A stretch of DNA of 64,000 nt from Nanobdellota archaeon (lineage in GTDB: Archaea; Aenigmatarchaeota; Aenigmatarchaeia; QMZP01): positions 186,001 through 250,000 of the forward strand of contig JAHIVW010000003.1 in assembly GCA_018816245.1 (NCBI GenBank), read 5' to 3'. This document shows, piece by piece, positions 33,570 through 42,811 of this stretch; position 1 is the first letter of the stretch; every line of letters begins with the position of its first letter. The position numbers and the translations under genes are program-made. Below the pieces are notes generated by a model. That model did not search any database. It was not told where the DNA came from and was given only the letters and a program-made list of their open reading frames with translations.

Positions 33570-35477
33570 ATGCGACTCTTACTCGTGCATGCTGATCATA
33601 TTGCCTGGACACCAACAAAAAAGGCACTTGCGTCTGCAGAAAACGTTGATAAACAAGAAACTCGAATCAAAGACGTCCTTGTTGTGTTTACGGCTGTTGA
33701 AAAAGACGACGAGGGAAACACAGAAACAGTTGCCGCAAATGGCGTTGCCGCAGTACTCGACGTGTTGAACCAGGTGAAAGAAACGCGCGCAGTTCTCTAT
33801 CCCTATGCACACCTTTCCTCAACGCTTGCTTCACCGAAAACTGCGCTTTCTGTTTTACAGCTAATGGAGCGCGACCTCAAAGCAAAAAAGATTACTGTCT
33901 CACGTGCCCCCTTCGGGTGGTACAAGGCATTTGACCTGAAGGCAAAGGGCCACCCGCTTTCTGAACTTGCTAGGACCGTGACCGCAGGGACAAGCAAGAA
34001 AACGACCGGCACCACCCAAGCTGTTTCCGAAGCAGTGAAAAAAGAAGAACAGTTGCAATCAAGTTGGTTTGTTATTGATACAACAGGAAAGCTTCATCCA
34101 ATCAAGAAGGAAACGAAAGGGATTGAGGGGTTCTCGTTTACCAACTACCCAAACCTTCAGAAGATGATCGCCTACGAGATTAACAAGGATCGGTCGGTTA
34201 CCACTGAACCGCCGCACATTTCGCTGATGAAGCGGCTTGGGCTCGTTGGATACGAACCCGGCTCTGATCCCGGCAACTTGCGCTTCTTACCAAAAGGACG
34301 GCTTGTGAAATCGCTGTTGGAGCAGTGGACCACAGACAAAACAATTGAGTACGGGGGAATGGAGGTGGAAACACCGATCATGTACGATACCGAGCATCCG
34401 GCACTGAAGAGTTACCTGAACCGGTTTCCTGCACGGCAGTACAACATTCAAACACCGAACAAGAATGTGTTCCTCCGGTTTGCAGCGTGTTTTGGCCAGT
34501 TCTTGATGACCAAGGATGCAAACATTTCCTATCGCAATCTTCCGTTCCGGATTTACGAACTCACCCGATACAGCTTTCGTTTGGAACAGCACGGCGAGCT
34601 TGCAGGATTGCGGCGCCTCCGCGCGTTTACCATGCCAGACTGTCATGCCCTTGTCAAAGATGACAAACAAGCGAAGGAAGAACTCCTCCGACGGTTTGAA
34701 CTGTCCCGAACCATTCAAGAAGGATTTGGCTTCTCGATTCCCAATGATCAGGAACTCGCCATCCGGGTCGTGAAAGAGTGGTACGACAAACACAAAGACT
34801 TCATTACTAGCCTTGTCAAAGCGTGGGGCAAGCCCGCGCTCCTGGAGATGTGGAACCAGCGATTTTTCTACTTTATCATGAAGTACGAGTGGAATTTTGT
34901 TGATGCACTTGGAAAAGCAGCTGCCCTGACTACTGACCAGATCGATGTGGAAAACGCAGAACGGTACGGCATTGAATTCACCGATGCTGACAATAAACGA
35001 AAATACCCGTTGATCCTGCACCTCTCCCCAAGCGGCGCGATCGAGCGTGTCATGTACGCACTCCTGGAAAAATACGGGATGGAACAAAAGAACGGCGGAA
35101 ATCCCGTCTTCCCGCTCTGGTTGGCGCCGACACAGGTTCGATTGTGTCCGGTAAATGATTCGTTCATTAAACATTGTGAAACCCTTGCTGATACGCTCGC
35201 GAAGAAACAGATCCGAGTTGACATCGACGACCGGGCACAAGCGATCGGCAAGAAAATCAGGGAAGCGGAAATGGAGTGGGTGAACTTGATTGTTGTCGTG
35301 GGCGAAAAGGAAAAGAAATCAGGCAACCTCGCAATCCGCATCCGGAAGACAGGAAAGGTTGAAACCTGGACACTGGAGAAACTCTCATCGTTTATTGAGC
35401 AAGAAACAGAAGGAAAACCCAAGAAAGCACTCAATCTCCCGAGGCTGCTGAGCACTCGCGCAACCTTCGCAGCCTAA
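33570..35477 (+). CDS. thrS: Threonyl-tRNA synthetase, archaeal type
   Basis: A 635-residue class II synthetase. Residues 1-145 are the archaeal editing domain related to D-Tyr deacylase ('MRLLLVHADHIAWTPTKK', 'YPYAHLSS'), which removes Ser from tRNA(Thr). The catalytic core follows with 'MYDTEHPALKSYLNRFPARQY' in outline, the zinc-site Cys in 'RFAACFGQ' and the His in motif 2/3 regions, then the anticodon-binding domain. The catalytic part carries several lysine-rich insertions. It is the first gene of a unit that continues into two pilus-platform genes and a pilin. Confidence 0.95.
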   Translation: MRLLLVHADHIAWTPTKKALASAENVDKQETRIKDVLVVFTAVEKDDEGNTETVAANGVAAVLDVLNQVKETRAVLYPYAHLSSTLASPKTALSVLQLMERDLKAKKITVSRAPFGWYKAFDLKAKGHPLSELARTVTAGTSKKTTGTTQAVSEAVKKEEQLQSSWFVIDTTGKLHPIKKETKGIEGFSFTNYPNLQKMIAYEINKDRSVTTEPPHISLMKRLGLVGYEPGSDPGNLRFLPKGRLVKSLLEQWTTDKTIEYGGMEVETPIMYDTEHPALKSYLNRFPARQYNIQTPNKNVFLRFAACFGQFLMTKDANISYRNLPFRIYELTRYSFRLEQHGELAGLRRLRAFTMPDCHALVKDDKQAKEELLRRFELSRTIQEGFGFSIPNDQELAIRVVKEWYDKHKDFITSLVKAWGKPALLEMWNQRFFYFIMKYEWNFVDALGKAAALTTDQIDVENAERYGIEFTDADNKRKYPLILHLSPSGAIERVMYALLEKYGMEQKNGGNPVFPLWLAPTQVRLCPVNDSFIKHCETLADTLAKKQIRVDIDDRAQAIGKKIREAEMEWVNLIVVVGEKEKKSGNLAIRIRKTGKVETWTLEKLSSFIEQETEGKPKKALNLPRLLSTRATFAA

Positions 35478-35489
35478 CCATATTAACCT

Positions 35490-36398
35490 GTGAACCAATT
35501 CAGACCTGTTGTGAAACGAATCCCGTTCCTGCCGCTTTCTCCTGAGAAGGCACTCAAGACTAGCAGACACTTCCTCGGGATCGGGGAATCCCTCTCAAAG
35601 TTCTTCCCGGGGATTGGCTGGCATCTTCAGCAAGCAGAGATCAATCTTGAAGAACGGGAGTGGCTTTCCATTGCCTTCTATGTTTTCCTCTTCTATACCA
35701 TTCTCCTCTTCTCCGGGTTATTTGTGATTTTCCTTGCCGCAAAGATTGCGTTGCCGACAGCATTTGGCTTTTCCTTTGTGATCGGATTTGGGCTCGGGAT
35801 AGTCCAACTCGTGTATCTGGCGAATTACCCAAAACTTGTGTCACGGCGGAACATTCATGACATTGATGCCAACTTGCCAGCTGCACTGCATCATCTCCTC
35901 GTTCATGTCCGGTCAGGGGTCCCACTCTTTAACTCGCTCGTCTCTGTTGCCGCAACAAATTATGGCACTCTTTCCCGGGAATTCCAGCGTGCTATCAACG
36001 AGATTGAAACAGGAAAATCAGAAACAGCAGCGCTTGAAATGCTTGCCCGAAACAATCCGTCACTCCACTTCCGCCGGATCATGTGGCAGATGATCAATTC
36101 CATGAAGAGCGGTGTTGACATCGGGCAAACCCTGAAAGAAATCGTCAATTCCATTGCTGCCGAACAGAAGGTCGCTATCAAGAAGTACGGAAGTGAATTG
36201 AATCCGCTTGCCCTCTTCTATATGATGCTTGTGGTGATCTTTCCAACCTTAGGGATCGTGTTTCTCCTCGTGTTGACCTCCTTCGTTGGAACAGGATTGA
36301 ACATTGAATTTGTCTTGATTGGTATTTTGATTTTCTTATTCTTGGTCCAGTTCATGTTCGTCGGGCTCATGAAAAACAAGCGCCCGGTTGGTGTGTAA
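35490..36398 (+). CDS. Type II/IV secretion platform protein, T2SSF domain (TadC/FlaJ-like), first half
   Basis: A 302-residue membrane protein with the T2SSF cytoplasmic helical bundle ('DIDANLPAALHHLLVHVRSG', 'EIETGKSETAALEMLA') between membrane helices near residues 65-110 and two at the C-terminus (about 235-295). It resembles half of archaeal FlaJ/PilC, the membrane platform on which a secretion ATPase extends pilins. It starts with GTG 12 bases after thrS. The next gene is a second T2SSF protein, so the platform is split as in TadB/TadC. No ATPase gene lies here. Confidence 0.82.
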   Translation: MNQFRPVVKRIPFLPLSPEKALKTSRHFLGIGESLSKFFPGIGWHLQQAEINLEEREWLSIAFYVFLFYTILLFSGLFVIFLAAKIALPTAFGFSFVIGFGLGIVQLVYLANYPKLVSRRNIHDIDANLPAALHHLLVHVRSGVPLFNSLVSVAATNYGTLSREFQRAINEIETGKSETAALEMLARNNPSLHFRRIMWQMINSMKSGVDIGQTLKEIVNSIAAEQKVAIKKYGSELNPLALFYMMLVVIFPTLGIVFLLVLTSFVGTGLNIEFVLIGILIFLFLVQFMFVGLMKNKRPVGV

Positions 36399-36399
36399 C

Positions 36400-37353
36400 A
36401 TGATCGCGAACTATACCCCTTTAAGTTACCGGAGGAAAATCCGTTCGCTGCTCGCTCTTACTGAAAGCAAACGGACAGCAGAAAGTTTCATCGACCGGGC
36501 AATCGTGGTCAGTGTTTTGATCGGTCTTGGTGCAGGGTTTCTCGTGCTTGATCTGTTCCTTCCTCTTTTTGCAGTCGTTGCAGTGGCAACCTTTGGGTTT
36601 TTCCATGGGTTCCTGTATCTTGCCATTGAACGCAGGATCCACTTTGTTGAGGAGATCCTTCCTGATGCGCTCCAACTCATGGCTGCCAACAGCCGGGCAG
36701 GCTACATTCCGAGCCGGGCGCTCGTCCTCTCTGCCCGAAAGGAGTTTGGCCCTCTCGGCGACGCGATCCGAAGAGCAGGAAAGGAGATTATGACAGGAAA
36801 ATCGCTTGAAGAGGGATTGTTGACTATCAACAAAAAGATCAATTCTTCCTTATTGGAGAAATCCGTTAGACTTATCATTGAAGGAACACGGGCAGGTGGT
36901 CGGTTTGCACAGCTCTTGTTGGAGAATGCTGAGGATATCCGAAGAATGCAAGAAATTAAGAAAGAGGTTCATGCAAGTATCATGATGTACATTATTTTTA
37001 TCGGATTTGCCGGGGTGGTCGCAGCACCGGGGTTGTATGCCCTTTCAGGATTCCTCATCGATACGATCTCGAAGCTAGGAGCATCGGCAACCTTGCCAGA
37101 AACCGCATCCGCTGCCGGCAAGTTTGCTTCGATTAGTTCTGTCTCGATTGACCCGATCTTCCTCTTCTGGTTTTCCCTTGCTGCAATTTTGATCACAGTC
37201 ACATTTGGATCCTTGATTCTTGGTCTCATTGCAACCGGAAAAGAGAAAAGTGGTTTGCGGTTCCTCCCGTTTTTTGTGATTGTGAGTCTTGCTATCTTTT
37301 TCGTTTCCCGAATCGTTATCGGAAGCATTTTTGGCGGGCTTGTTCCCGGTTAA
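36400..37353 (+). CDS. Type II/IV secretion platform protein, T2SSF domain (TadC/FlaJ-like), second half
   Basis: A 317-residue membrane protein. It has a T2SSF bundle ('EEILPDALQLMAANSRAGYI', 'IMTGKSLEEGLLTINKKINS') with helices at about 30-75, 190-225 and 260-310. It starts one base after the stop of the first T2SSF gene. Both halves together match the usual length of archaeal FlaJ-like platforms (about 600 residues). The preceding in-frame start at 36388 would overlap the previous gene. Confidence 0.82.
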   Translation: MIANYTPLSYRRKIRSLLALTESKRTAESFIDRAIVVSVLIGLGAGFLVLDLFLPLFAVVAVATFGFFHGFLYLAIERRIHFVEEILPDALQLMAANSRAGYIPSRALVLSARKEFGPLGDAIRRAGKEIMTGKSLEEGLLTINKKINSSLLEKSVRLIIEGTRAGGRFAQLLLENAEDIRRMQEIKKEVHASIMMYIIFIGFAGVVAAPGLYALSGFLIDTISKLGASATLPETASAAGKFASISSVSIDPIFLFWFSLAAILITVTFGSLILGLIATGKEKSGLRFLPFFVIVSLAIFFVSRIVIGSIFGGLVPG

Positions 37354-37420
37354 TGAATTTGACCCCGCACTTGAGGCTTATATAGGATCGTAGCTATACT
37401 GTTATATCAGGTGCAAACTA

Positions 37421-37894
37421 ATGCAAACACGAAAAGGTCAGTCGGCGATGGAGTACCTGATGACATATGGCTGGGCTATTCTGATCGTCATCATCGTCGC
37501 TGCTGCACTGTTTGCTCTTGGAGTCTTCAATCCCGGCACATTCACCTCATCAACCGCGACCGGGTTCAACGAATTCCAGGTTGAAACTGGGGGTTGGCAG
37601 CTCAACACATCGTCCAATGATGCTTTCCTGATTCAACTGAAGAATGCTGCAGGATCACAGGTCACCATCACCAATATTACTGTGACCATCGGAGCAACGA
37701 CCCTGAGCAACACAACGGACATTGGTGATGAGGTGCTTGCAGCGAATGAGGAAGGAACCTATGCTGTCTCGTTTGCTAACTCCTTCTCATCCGGCTCATC
37801 CTACACAGCAACCGTTGAAATCACCTACACCAACGACAATACCGGATTCACAGGCTTCAAGGAAACAGGCACAGTTACAGGTACTGTGGTGTAA
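37421..37894 (+). CDS. Archaeal type IV pilin (class III signal peptide)
   Basis: A 157-residue pilin. The N-terminus 'MQTRKGQSAMEYLMTYGWAI' has the prepilin peptidase site RKG|QSAMEY with Glu at position five of the mature protein, and a hydrophobic helix ('LIVIIVAAALFALGVF'). The rest is a Thr/Ser/Asn-rich beta domain. It follows the two platform genes, so it is probably the main subunit they assemble. A pyrimidine-rich stretch after the stop looks like a terminator. Confidence 0.9.
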   Translation: MQTRKGQSAMEYLMTYGWAILIVIIVAAALFALGVFNPGTFTSSTATGFNEFQVETGGWQLNTSSNDAFLIQLKNAAGSQVTITNITVTIGATTLSNTTDIGDEVLAANEEGTYAVSFANSFSSGSSYTATVEITYTNDNTGFTGFKETGTVTGTVV

Positions 37895-37899
37895 AGCTT

Positions 37900-37927
37900 A
37901 CACCTCTTTTTCTTTCTTTTTCCTTCT
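37900..37927. terminator. Pyrimidine-rich terminator between convergent pilin genes
   Basis: A run of T-rich sequence (ctctttttctttctttttcc) lies between the pilin stop at 37894 and the stop of the convergent pilin-like gene at 37940. Oligo-T runs are the usual archaeal termination signal. Confidence 0.4.
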
Positions 37928-37939
37928 TGAGAAGAGAGA

Positions 37940-38347
37940 CTATTCAACGACCGTGATATTTGCCCCGTTCATTAAGGCATCAATCTGGAGGGTATAGGTT
38001 CCTGATTCAAGAGGAATTATTCCGGTCATGTTCACGTTCGCAACAGCGACCACATCCGTGCTCCCTGTTCCCACCCGAACGCGGATTTGTGCTGTTTTTC
38101 CTGAGAGGTTCGTCGAGATGACCCCATTTGGGATCTGAACCATGACATTGATGCGGGCAGGCGGTCCCTGCCCTGCGACAATATTCACAGCATCAACGAT
38201 CCTGTTGACGGTCGTATCTGCATAGGCGAGGGCGAGCTGTTCGTTCGATACCTGTTGTACGGTTGTTGTGTAGGACCAAATGGGAAGCAAGAACATGAGC
38301 ACGAGACCCACGATAATGAGGTATTCAACCGCGACCTGACCCCGCAT
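37940..38347 (-). CDS. Pilin-like protein with class III signal
   Basis: A 135-residue protein starting MRGQVAVEYLIIVGLVLMF. 'RG|QVAVEY' fits the archaeal prepilin cleavage pattern with Glu at mature position five, followed by a hydrophobic helix. The C-terminal part is a small Val/Ile/Thr-rich beta domain. I chose the ATG at 38347; the frame open to 38413 is unlike a signal. It faces the main pilin gene tail to tail and may be a minor pilin. Confidence 0.82.
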   Translation of the reverse strand: MRGQVAVEYLIIVGLVLMFLLPIWSYTTTVQQVSNEQLALAYADTTVNRIVDAVNIVAGQGPPARINVMVQIPNGVISTNLSGKTAQIRVRVGTGSTDVVAVANVNMTGIIPLESGTYTLQIDALMNGANITVVE

Positions 38348-38576
38348 ACTGTCCTCTTCGAGATTCGTCCATATAACCATCAAGGGGCGCACCAAGAAAT
38401 TGGATGACATCAAATCGAGTTGATTGACAGGGAATTTGATGCCGAGGCACGCCTTAGACTATCCTCTTGTTGCGCTTCCTCATAAAGAGAGTGGGAGGAG
38501 TGGGAAGTCAAAATTCAATTAACACTGTTAACCAAATTTGCAAGTCTTAAATAACTTACATCCCAGTTTTTCTCCA

Positions 38577-38591
38577 GTGCCTGGAAGGCAC
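38577..38591 (+). promoter_or_regulatory. Hairpin in ftsZ leader
   Basis: GTGCC-TGGAA-GGCAC forms a perfect 5-bp stem with a 5-base loop, 25 nt before the ftsZ ATG and just before the GGGAGGAGTGA ribosome-binding site. A CTTAAATAAC box at 38546-38555 would start the mRNA near 38575, so the hairpin would be at the RNA 5' end. Confidence 0.35.
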
Positions 38592-38615
38592 AGAACTTGG
38601 GAGGAGTGATTATTC

Positions 38616-39728
38616 ATGGCTACTCGAGCACCAGTAGAAGAAACCGTTCCAGAACGCCTTGCGGCACGGGAACGAAATCCGCAGGTTGATGAAGAACTTC
38701 GTTCGATTCTCGAATCACGACGAGCAGAAGTCAAAGTTGTTGGTTGTGGTGGAGCCGGCGGCAACACCATTTCGCGATTAATGCAAGTCGGGATTGTTGG
38801 TGCAGAAACCATTGCGTTCAACACCGATGCACAGGATTTGCTCTACACTGATGCAGACCGCAAAGTACTGATCGGGAGAGAGCTAACCGGCGGCCTTGGT
38901 GCTGGTGCAGACCCCAAGATTGGGGCAGAAGCAGCCAAGGAATCAAAGGAAGAGATTAAGCAAGCACTTGAAGGTGCTGACATGGTTTTCATCAACTGCG
39001 GTCTTGGTGGGGGCACAGGAACTGGTTCTGCTCCCGTGATCGCAGACATTGCCAAGAAATTAGGCGCCTTAACCGTTGCCATTAGTACGCTTCCATTCAG
39101 CATGGAAGGACGACTCCGCTATCGCAATGCCCAGGAAGGTCTCGAAATCTTGGAAAGTGTCGTTGATACCTTGATTGTCATTCCAAATGACCGACTCCTT
39201 GAAATTGTGCCCGATGTTTCTGTGACAACTGCATTCAAGGTTGCTGATGAAATTCTAGTGAATGCAGTCAAAGGCGTTGCAGAACTGATCACCAAGCCAG
39301 GACTGGTCAACCTTGATTTCGCGGATATCCGCGCTGTCATGGGGAATGGTGGCCTTGCTATGATCGGTATGGGTGAATCCGATACCGATAACCGGGCAAT
39401 CGAGTCTGTTGAAAAAGCACTTAACAATCCGCTGCTTGATGTGGACATCGATGGCGCATCCGGTGCACTGGTAAATGTCTCTGGTGGTGCGGACATTACC
39501 ATCAAGGAATGTCAAGAGATTGTCCAGGGAGTATCTTCCAAGATCAACCAAGATGCGAAGATCATCTGGGGCGCCCAGATTATCAAGGAACTTGGAGATA
39601 CGATCCGAGCCATGATCATCGTAACCGGGGTCAAGAGCTCCCAACTATACGCAAGTCCACAAAAGGTTATGGTTGGTGAGAAGTCCCGGGAAATTGAGCG
39701 CGTGCTCGGTATTGATTTTGTTGGATAA
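38616..39728 (+). CDS. ftsZ: Cell division protein FtsZ
   Basis: A 370-residue tubulin-like GTPase that forms the division ring. GTP-binding signs are 'GCGGAGGNT' (about residues 43-51), the tubulin signature '[10 protein letters not shown]' (131-140) and the T7 loop '[11 protein letters not shown]'. The N-terminal 35 residues are a charged extension typical of archaeal FtsZ1/FtsZ2. The gene has an unusually long leader with a strong GGAGGAGTGA site, in contrast to the many leaderless genes around it. Confidence 0.96.
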   Translation: MATRAPVEETVPERLAARERNPQVDEELRSILESRRAEVKVVGCGGAGGNTISRLMQVGIVGAETIAFNTDAQDLLYTDADRKVLIGRELTGGLGAGADPKIGAEAAKESKEEIKQALEGADMVFINCGLGGGTGTGSAPVIADIAKKLGALTVAISTLPFSMEGRLRYRNAQEGLEILESVVDTLIVIPNDRLLEIVPDVSVTTAFKVADEILVNAVKGVAELITKPGLVNLDFADIRAVMGNGGLAMIGMGESDTDNRAIESVEKALNNPLLDVDIDGASGALVNVSGGADITIKECQEIVQGVSSKINQDAKIIWGAQIIKELGDTIRAMIIVTGVKSSQLYASPQKVMVGEKSREIERVLGIDFVG

Positions 39729-39734
39729 GAGGGA

Positions 39735-39766
39735 TTTCCCTCCCCTTCCTTTTTATTTTCCTTTAA
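39735..39766 (+). terminator. Pyrimidine-rich terminator after ftsZ
   Basis: T/C-rich run (ccctccccttcctttttatt) just after the ftsZ stop, immediately before the TTTAAAAG box of the corA gene. Confidence 0.35.
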
Positions 39767-39792
39767 AAGGTACGAATTCGAATCTCTCTGGT

Positions 39793-40725
39793 ATGCTTGA
39801 ATACTTCCAAATTACTGGAGAGAAGATCAAAGAAGTCACGAAACCAGTGAAACATGGTTGGGTCAATGCTGTTTCACCAACCCTGGGAGAACTTCAGGAG
39901 CTTCAGAAACTCGTTCCTGTTGAGAGTGACCTTTTGAACGAACTTCAGGACATTGATGAAATTCCCATGATTTCACGAAACCGGAATTTCGTGTTCATCA
40001 TTCTCCGAACACCACAGAAGAATCCCGGTAATCAGGATCTTGAGTATTCCACCATCCCACTTGGTATTATCATTTCTTCGAATTATTTCATCACCATCAG
40101 CTCTATGAAGAATGATGTTATCGAAAGCTTCAAAACCATGCTCCTTGCCTTCAAAGGAATGCAACCGGTTCTGAAACTCTTCCTGGCAACATCAGAAATG
40201 TACATGAGTTACCTCAAACAAATCAACAAGAAAATCTACAGTATTCAGGGCAAGCTTGAACAGACCGCGTCGAACAAAGGTGTGCTCCGTCTCTTGAGTC
40301 TTGAAAAGTCCCTTGTCTATTTCAGAACCTCCCTAAAATCAAACGAATTCTTGTTTGAGCGCTTCGCCCGGAATGGCGACTTCATTCACCTGAAAGAAAA
40401 CAAGGAGCTCATGGCTGAGGTGCTCGATGAGAACCGGCAGGCAATTGAGATGACAAGGATTTACTCAACGATCTTGAGTGGGATGATGAATGCCCTCTCC
40501 TACATCATTTCCAACAACCTCAACACTGTGATCAAGTTGCTGACCTCGGTCACCGTGATCTTGATGATCCCGACTCTGGTTGCCAGTCTCTATGGAATGA
40601 ATGTTGCCCTGCCGTTCGAAGACTCCCCCAATGCGTTCTTTATTATCGTCATCTTCACGCTCCTCTTCTCCATTATCGGTGTCCTGGCGGTGAAACTCTC
40701 GGACAAACAGCCCACGACCCTATAA
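39793..40725 (+). CDS. corA: CorA-family magnesium/cobalt channel
   Basis: A 310-residue CorA protein. An N-terminal alpha/beta cytoplasmic domain and long helices end in two C-terminal membrane helices; the selectivity motif 'YGMN' is in 'LVASLYGMNVALPF'. CorA forms a pentameric Mg2+ channel. I chose the ATG at 39793, about 28 nt after TTTAAAAG; the frame open to 39673 lies inside ftsZ. Length is normal. Confidence 0.93.
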   Translation: MLEYFQITGEKIKEVTKPVKHGWVNAVSPTLGELQELQKLVPVESDLLNELQDIDEIPMISRNRNFVFIILRTPQKNPGNQDLEYSTIPLGIIISSNYFITISSMKNDVIESFKTMLLAFKGMQPVLKLFLATSEMYMSYLKQINKKIYSIQGKLEQTASNKGVLRLLSLEKSLVYFRTSLKSNEFLFERFARNGDFIHLKENKELMAEVLDENRQAIEMTRIYSTILSGMMNALSYIISNNLNTVIKLLTSVTVILMIPTLVASLYGMNVALPFEDSPNAFFIIVIFTLLFSIIGVLAVKLSDKQPTTL

Positions 40726-40733
40726 AAATATCC
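40723..40733 (+). promoter_or_regulatory. TATA box of the HerA-like gene, overlapping the corA stop
   Basis: TATAAAAATAT begins at the corA stop codon (TAA inside the box) and lies about 25 nt before the ATG at 40750, so the HerA-like mRNA is probably leaderless and initiated independently. Confidence 0.5.
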
Positions 40734-40749
40734 ATGCGCAACTAATTCC

Positions 40750-42786
40750 ATGCTTGGGCGGTTAGTAGGAAAGAACACCCCAACCCGGGTGACCTTTGTT
40801 GCAGAAGCAAAAATCAAGAAGATGGACTACATTTCCCTCAAAGATCCGGAGGGACGGTCCATGCTCGGCATCATCGATGTGATCAGCCGAGAGAATGACC
40901 AGATCCTTGCCTCGGTTGATGTGATTGGGAGCCGGGATGGCCGCGGCTTTCTTCGCGCTGCACGCGTTCCCTTCAAAGAAGGAACCCAGGTCGATCAGGC
41001 AGACGAACCTTTCATCCGGAAAACCCTCGGCCTTCCCGAAGAAGGAATCTACATGGGTACGCTTGACGGCTACGGGATCAAGGTCAAGCTTCCTCCTGAG
41101 AATCTTTTGCAGAAGCATGTTGCTGTCCTTGCCAAAACAGGTGCGGGTAAGAGCTACGCGACTGGCGTCTTACTTGAAGAACTGCTCGAAAACAATGTTC
41201 CTGCTGTTGTCATCGATCCGCACGGAGAGTACCATACCCTTCGGATCCGGAATACCACAAAGGAAGAAGTCGCGCTTGCCAAACAGTTTGATATTGTTCC
41301 AAAAGACTATCGTGATCGGATACGCATCCTGAACATCTCAGGAAAACAATCACTCAAACTTTCTATCCCTCAAACTGCACAGGAGCTCTGGCAGATGCTT
41401 CCTGCCAAAATCAGTGCTGCACACAAAGGCATCCTCTATAGTGCCATCAAAGCATTGAACGGTCATATCACCATGAAAGGATTGATCGAAGAAGTCTCAG
41501 AAAATGCTTCGAACGCTAAATGGAATCTTGTGTCGCTTCTTGAACACTTGGATGAGACGGGGATCTTTTCAGAAACACCGACAGACAAAACAGAATTGGT
41601 CAAAGCAGGCCAAGTTTCGATTATCAACTTAAGTAGTGCAGCACCAGATGTGCAGAGTCTCGTTGTTCAGCGCCTTGCACAGGACCTGTTTACTGCCCGC
41701 AAGAAAGGGGCTGTTCCTCCGTTTCTCTTCGTTGTTGAAGAGGCACACAACTTCTGTCCTGAACGCGGCTTCGGGGAAGTGGTCAGCTCGCGCATCCTTC
41801 GGACCATTGCAAGCGAAGGCCGCAAGTTCGGTATGGGGTTGGCGATTGTCTCCCAGCGTCCTGCTCGTGTTGACAAAAGTGTGCTGTCGCAATGCAACAC
41901 CCAAATTATCCTGAAGGTCACGAATCCGAATGACTTGAAAGCAATTGTGGAATCAGTTGAAGGCGTCACGCCGGGCTTGAAAGAAGAGATCAAGGATCTC
42001 CCTGTTGGCGTGGGGATTGTTGTTGGCGTCACGGAACAGCCGCTTGTTGTTGATATACGCATCAGGCGGACGACGCATGGTGGGAGCAGTGACCAGCTGG
42101 TTCGCGAGCTCCCAGAAGAAGGTGATGAACCAGTTCCTGAGCAAGGAGAACTCTTCCAGTTCCCGGCAACAATATCAGAACAGGATGTTGCTTCCCTGTA
42201 TCCCGGTGCCCAGCGATTCGAGCGCCTCTCCTATCCTTTCTGGCGCATTACGGATATTGCCGGGAAGCACACGTTTATCGACGGCATTCTTGGAGAGGTT
42301 GTCTTCCATCAAGAAGGGATTTTATCCCGTTCTACTGGATTACAAACGCTTCTCGAGCTTCCTGAGATAGCCCGTGGCATTGTGCTCCATCTCGTGACCT
42401 ATACCTATGCAACTATTGAACGCCTTGCCGACGTTCTGAAGGTGCCAGTGAAACAGCTCCGACTCCAGATCAGGGAACTCATTAATGAGAATATTCTGGC
42501 GACCGATGGATTTACCGTGCGGAACCGTGTTGCCTACGATATTCCTAAATTACCGGAAGTTCATCTCCCTGAACCGGTTCCGGGAACACCGCCGCGACCC
42601 GCTCGGATACACATTACTGAAGAGACTGCCAAGGCGCTTGCGAAACTCACGGGAACTGACGCTGCAGTGGCGACCGTGGTTTACTATCCGTACTGGCTCG
42701 TGGAACGCGATGAAAAGCGCTTTATCGTGGATGCCCGCACACGGGAAGTCGATCTCCGGGCCGCAGGGGCATTGGAGAACATATAA
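40750..42786 (+). CDS. HerA-like DNA-translocating ATPase with extra C-terminal domain
   Basis: A 678-residue ATPase. Residues 1-110 form a HAS-barrel; the Walker A motif is 'AKTGAGKS' (128-135) and the Walker B motif is in 'PFLFVVEEAHNF'; an 'SQRPARVDKSVLSQCNTQII' segment is the sensor and Arg-finger region of the HerA/FtsK class. HerA works with NurA in DNA end resection. It is some 150 residues longer than usual HerA: after about 470 there is an extra part including a winged-helix-like stretch ('LADVLKVPVKQLRLQIREL'). No nurA is next to it. Confidence 0.85.
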   Translation: MLGRLVGKNTPTRVTFVAEAKIKKMDYISLKDPEGRSMLGIIDVISRENDQILASVDVIGSRDGRGFLRAARVPFKEGTQVDQADEPFIRKTLGLPEEGIYMGTLDGYGIKVKLPPENLLQKHVAVLAKTGAGKSYATGVLLEELLENNVPAVVIDPHGEYHTLRIRNTTKEEVALAKQFDIVPKDYRDRIRILNISGKQSLKLSIPQTAQELWQMLPAKISAAHKGILYSAIKALNGHITMKGLIEEVSENASNAKWNLVSLLEHLDETGIFSETPTDKTELVKAGQVSIINLSSAAPDVQSLVVQRLAQDLFTARKKGAVPPFLFVVEEAHNFCPERGFGEVVSSRILRTIASEGRKFGMGLAIVSQRPARVDKSVLSQCNTQIILKVTNPNDLKAIVESVEGVTPGLKEEIKDLPVGVGIVVGVTEQPLVVDIRIRRTTHGGSSDQLVRELPEEGDEPVPEQGELFQFPATISEQDVASLYPGAQRFERLSYPFWRITDIAGKHTFIDGILGEVVFHQEGILSRSTGLQTLLELPEIARGIVLHLVTYTYATIERLADVLKVPVKQLRLQIRELINENILATDGFTVRNRVAYDIPKLPEVHLPEPVPGTPPRPARIHITEETAKALAKLTGTDAAVATVVYYPYWLVERDEKRFIVDARTREVDLRAAGALENI

Positions 42787-42811
42787 GCATGATGCCACTA
42801 GTTTTAGGAAT

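Noticed and set aside
34287-35240. 317-residue minus-strand frame opposite thrS
   Set aside because: Antisense to the catalytic region of a conserved synthetase; no family pattern.
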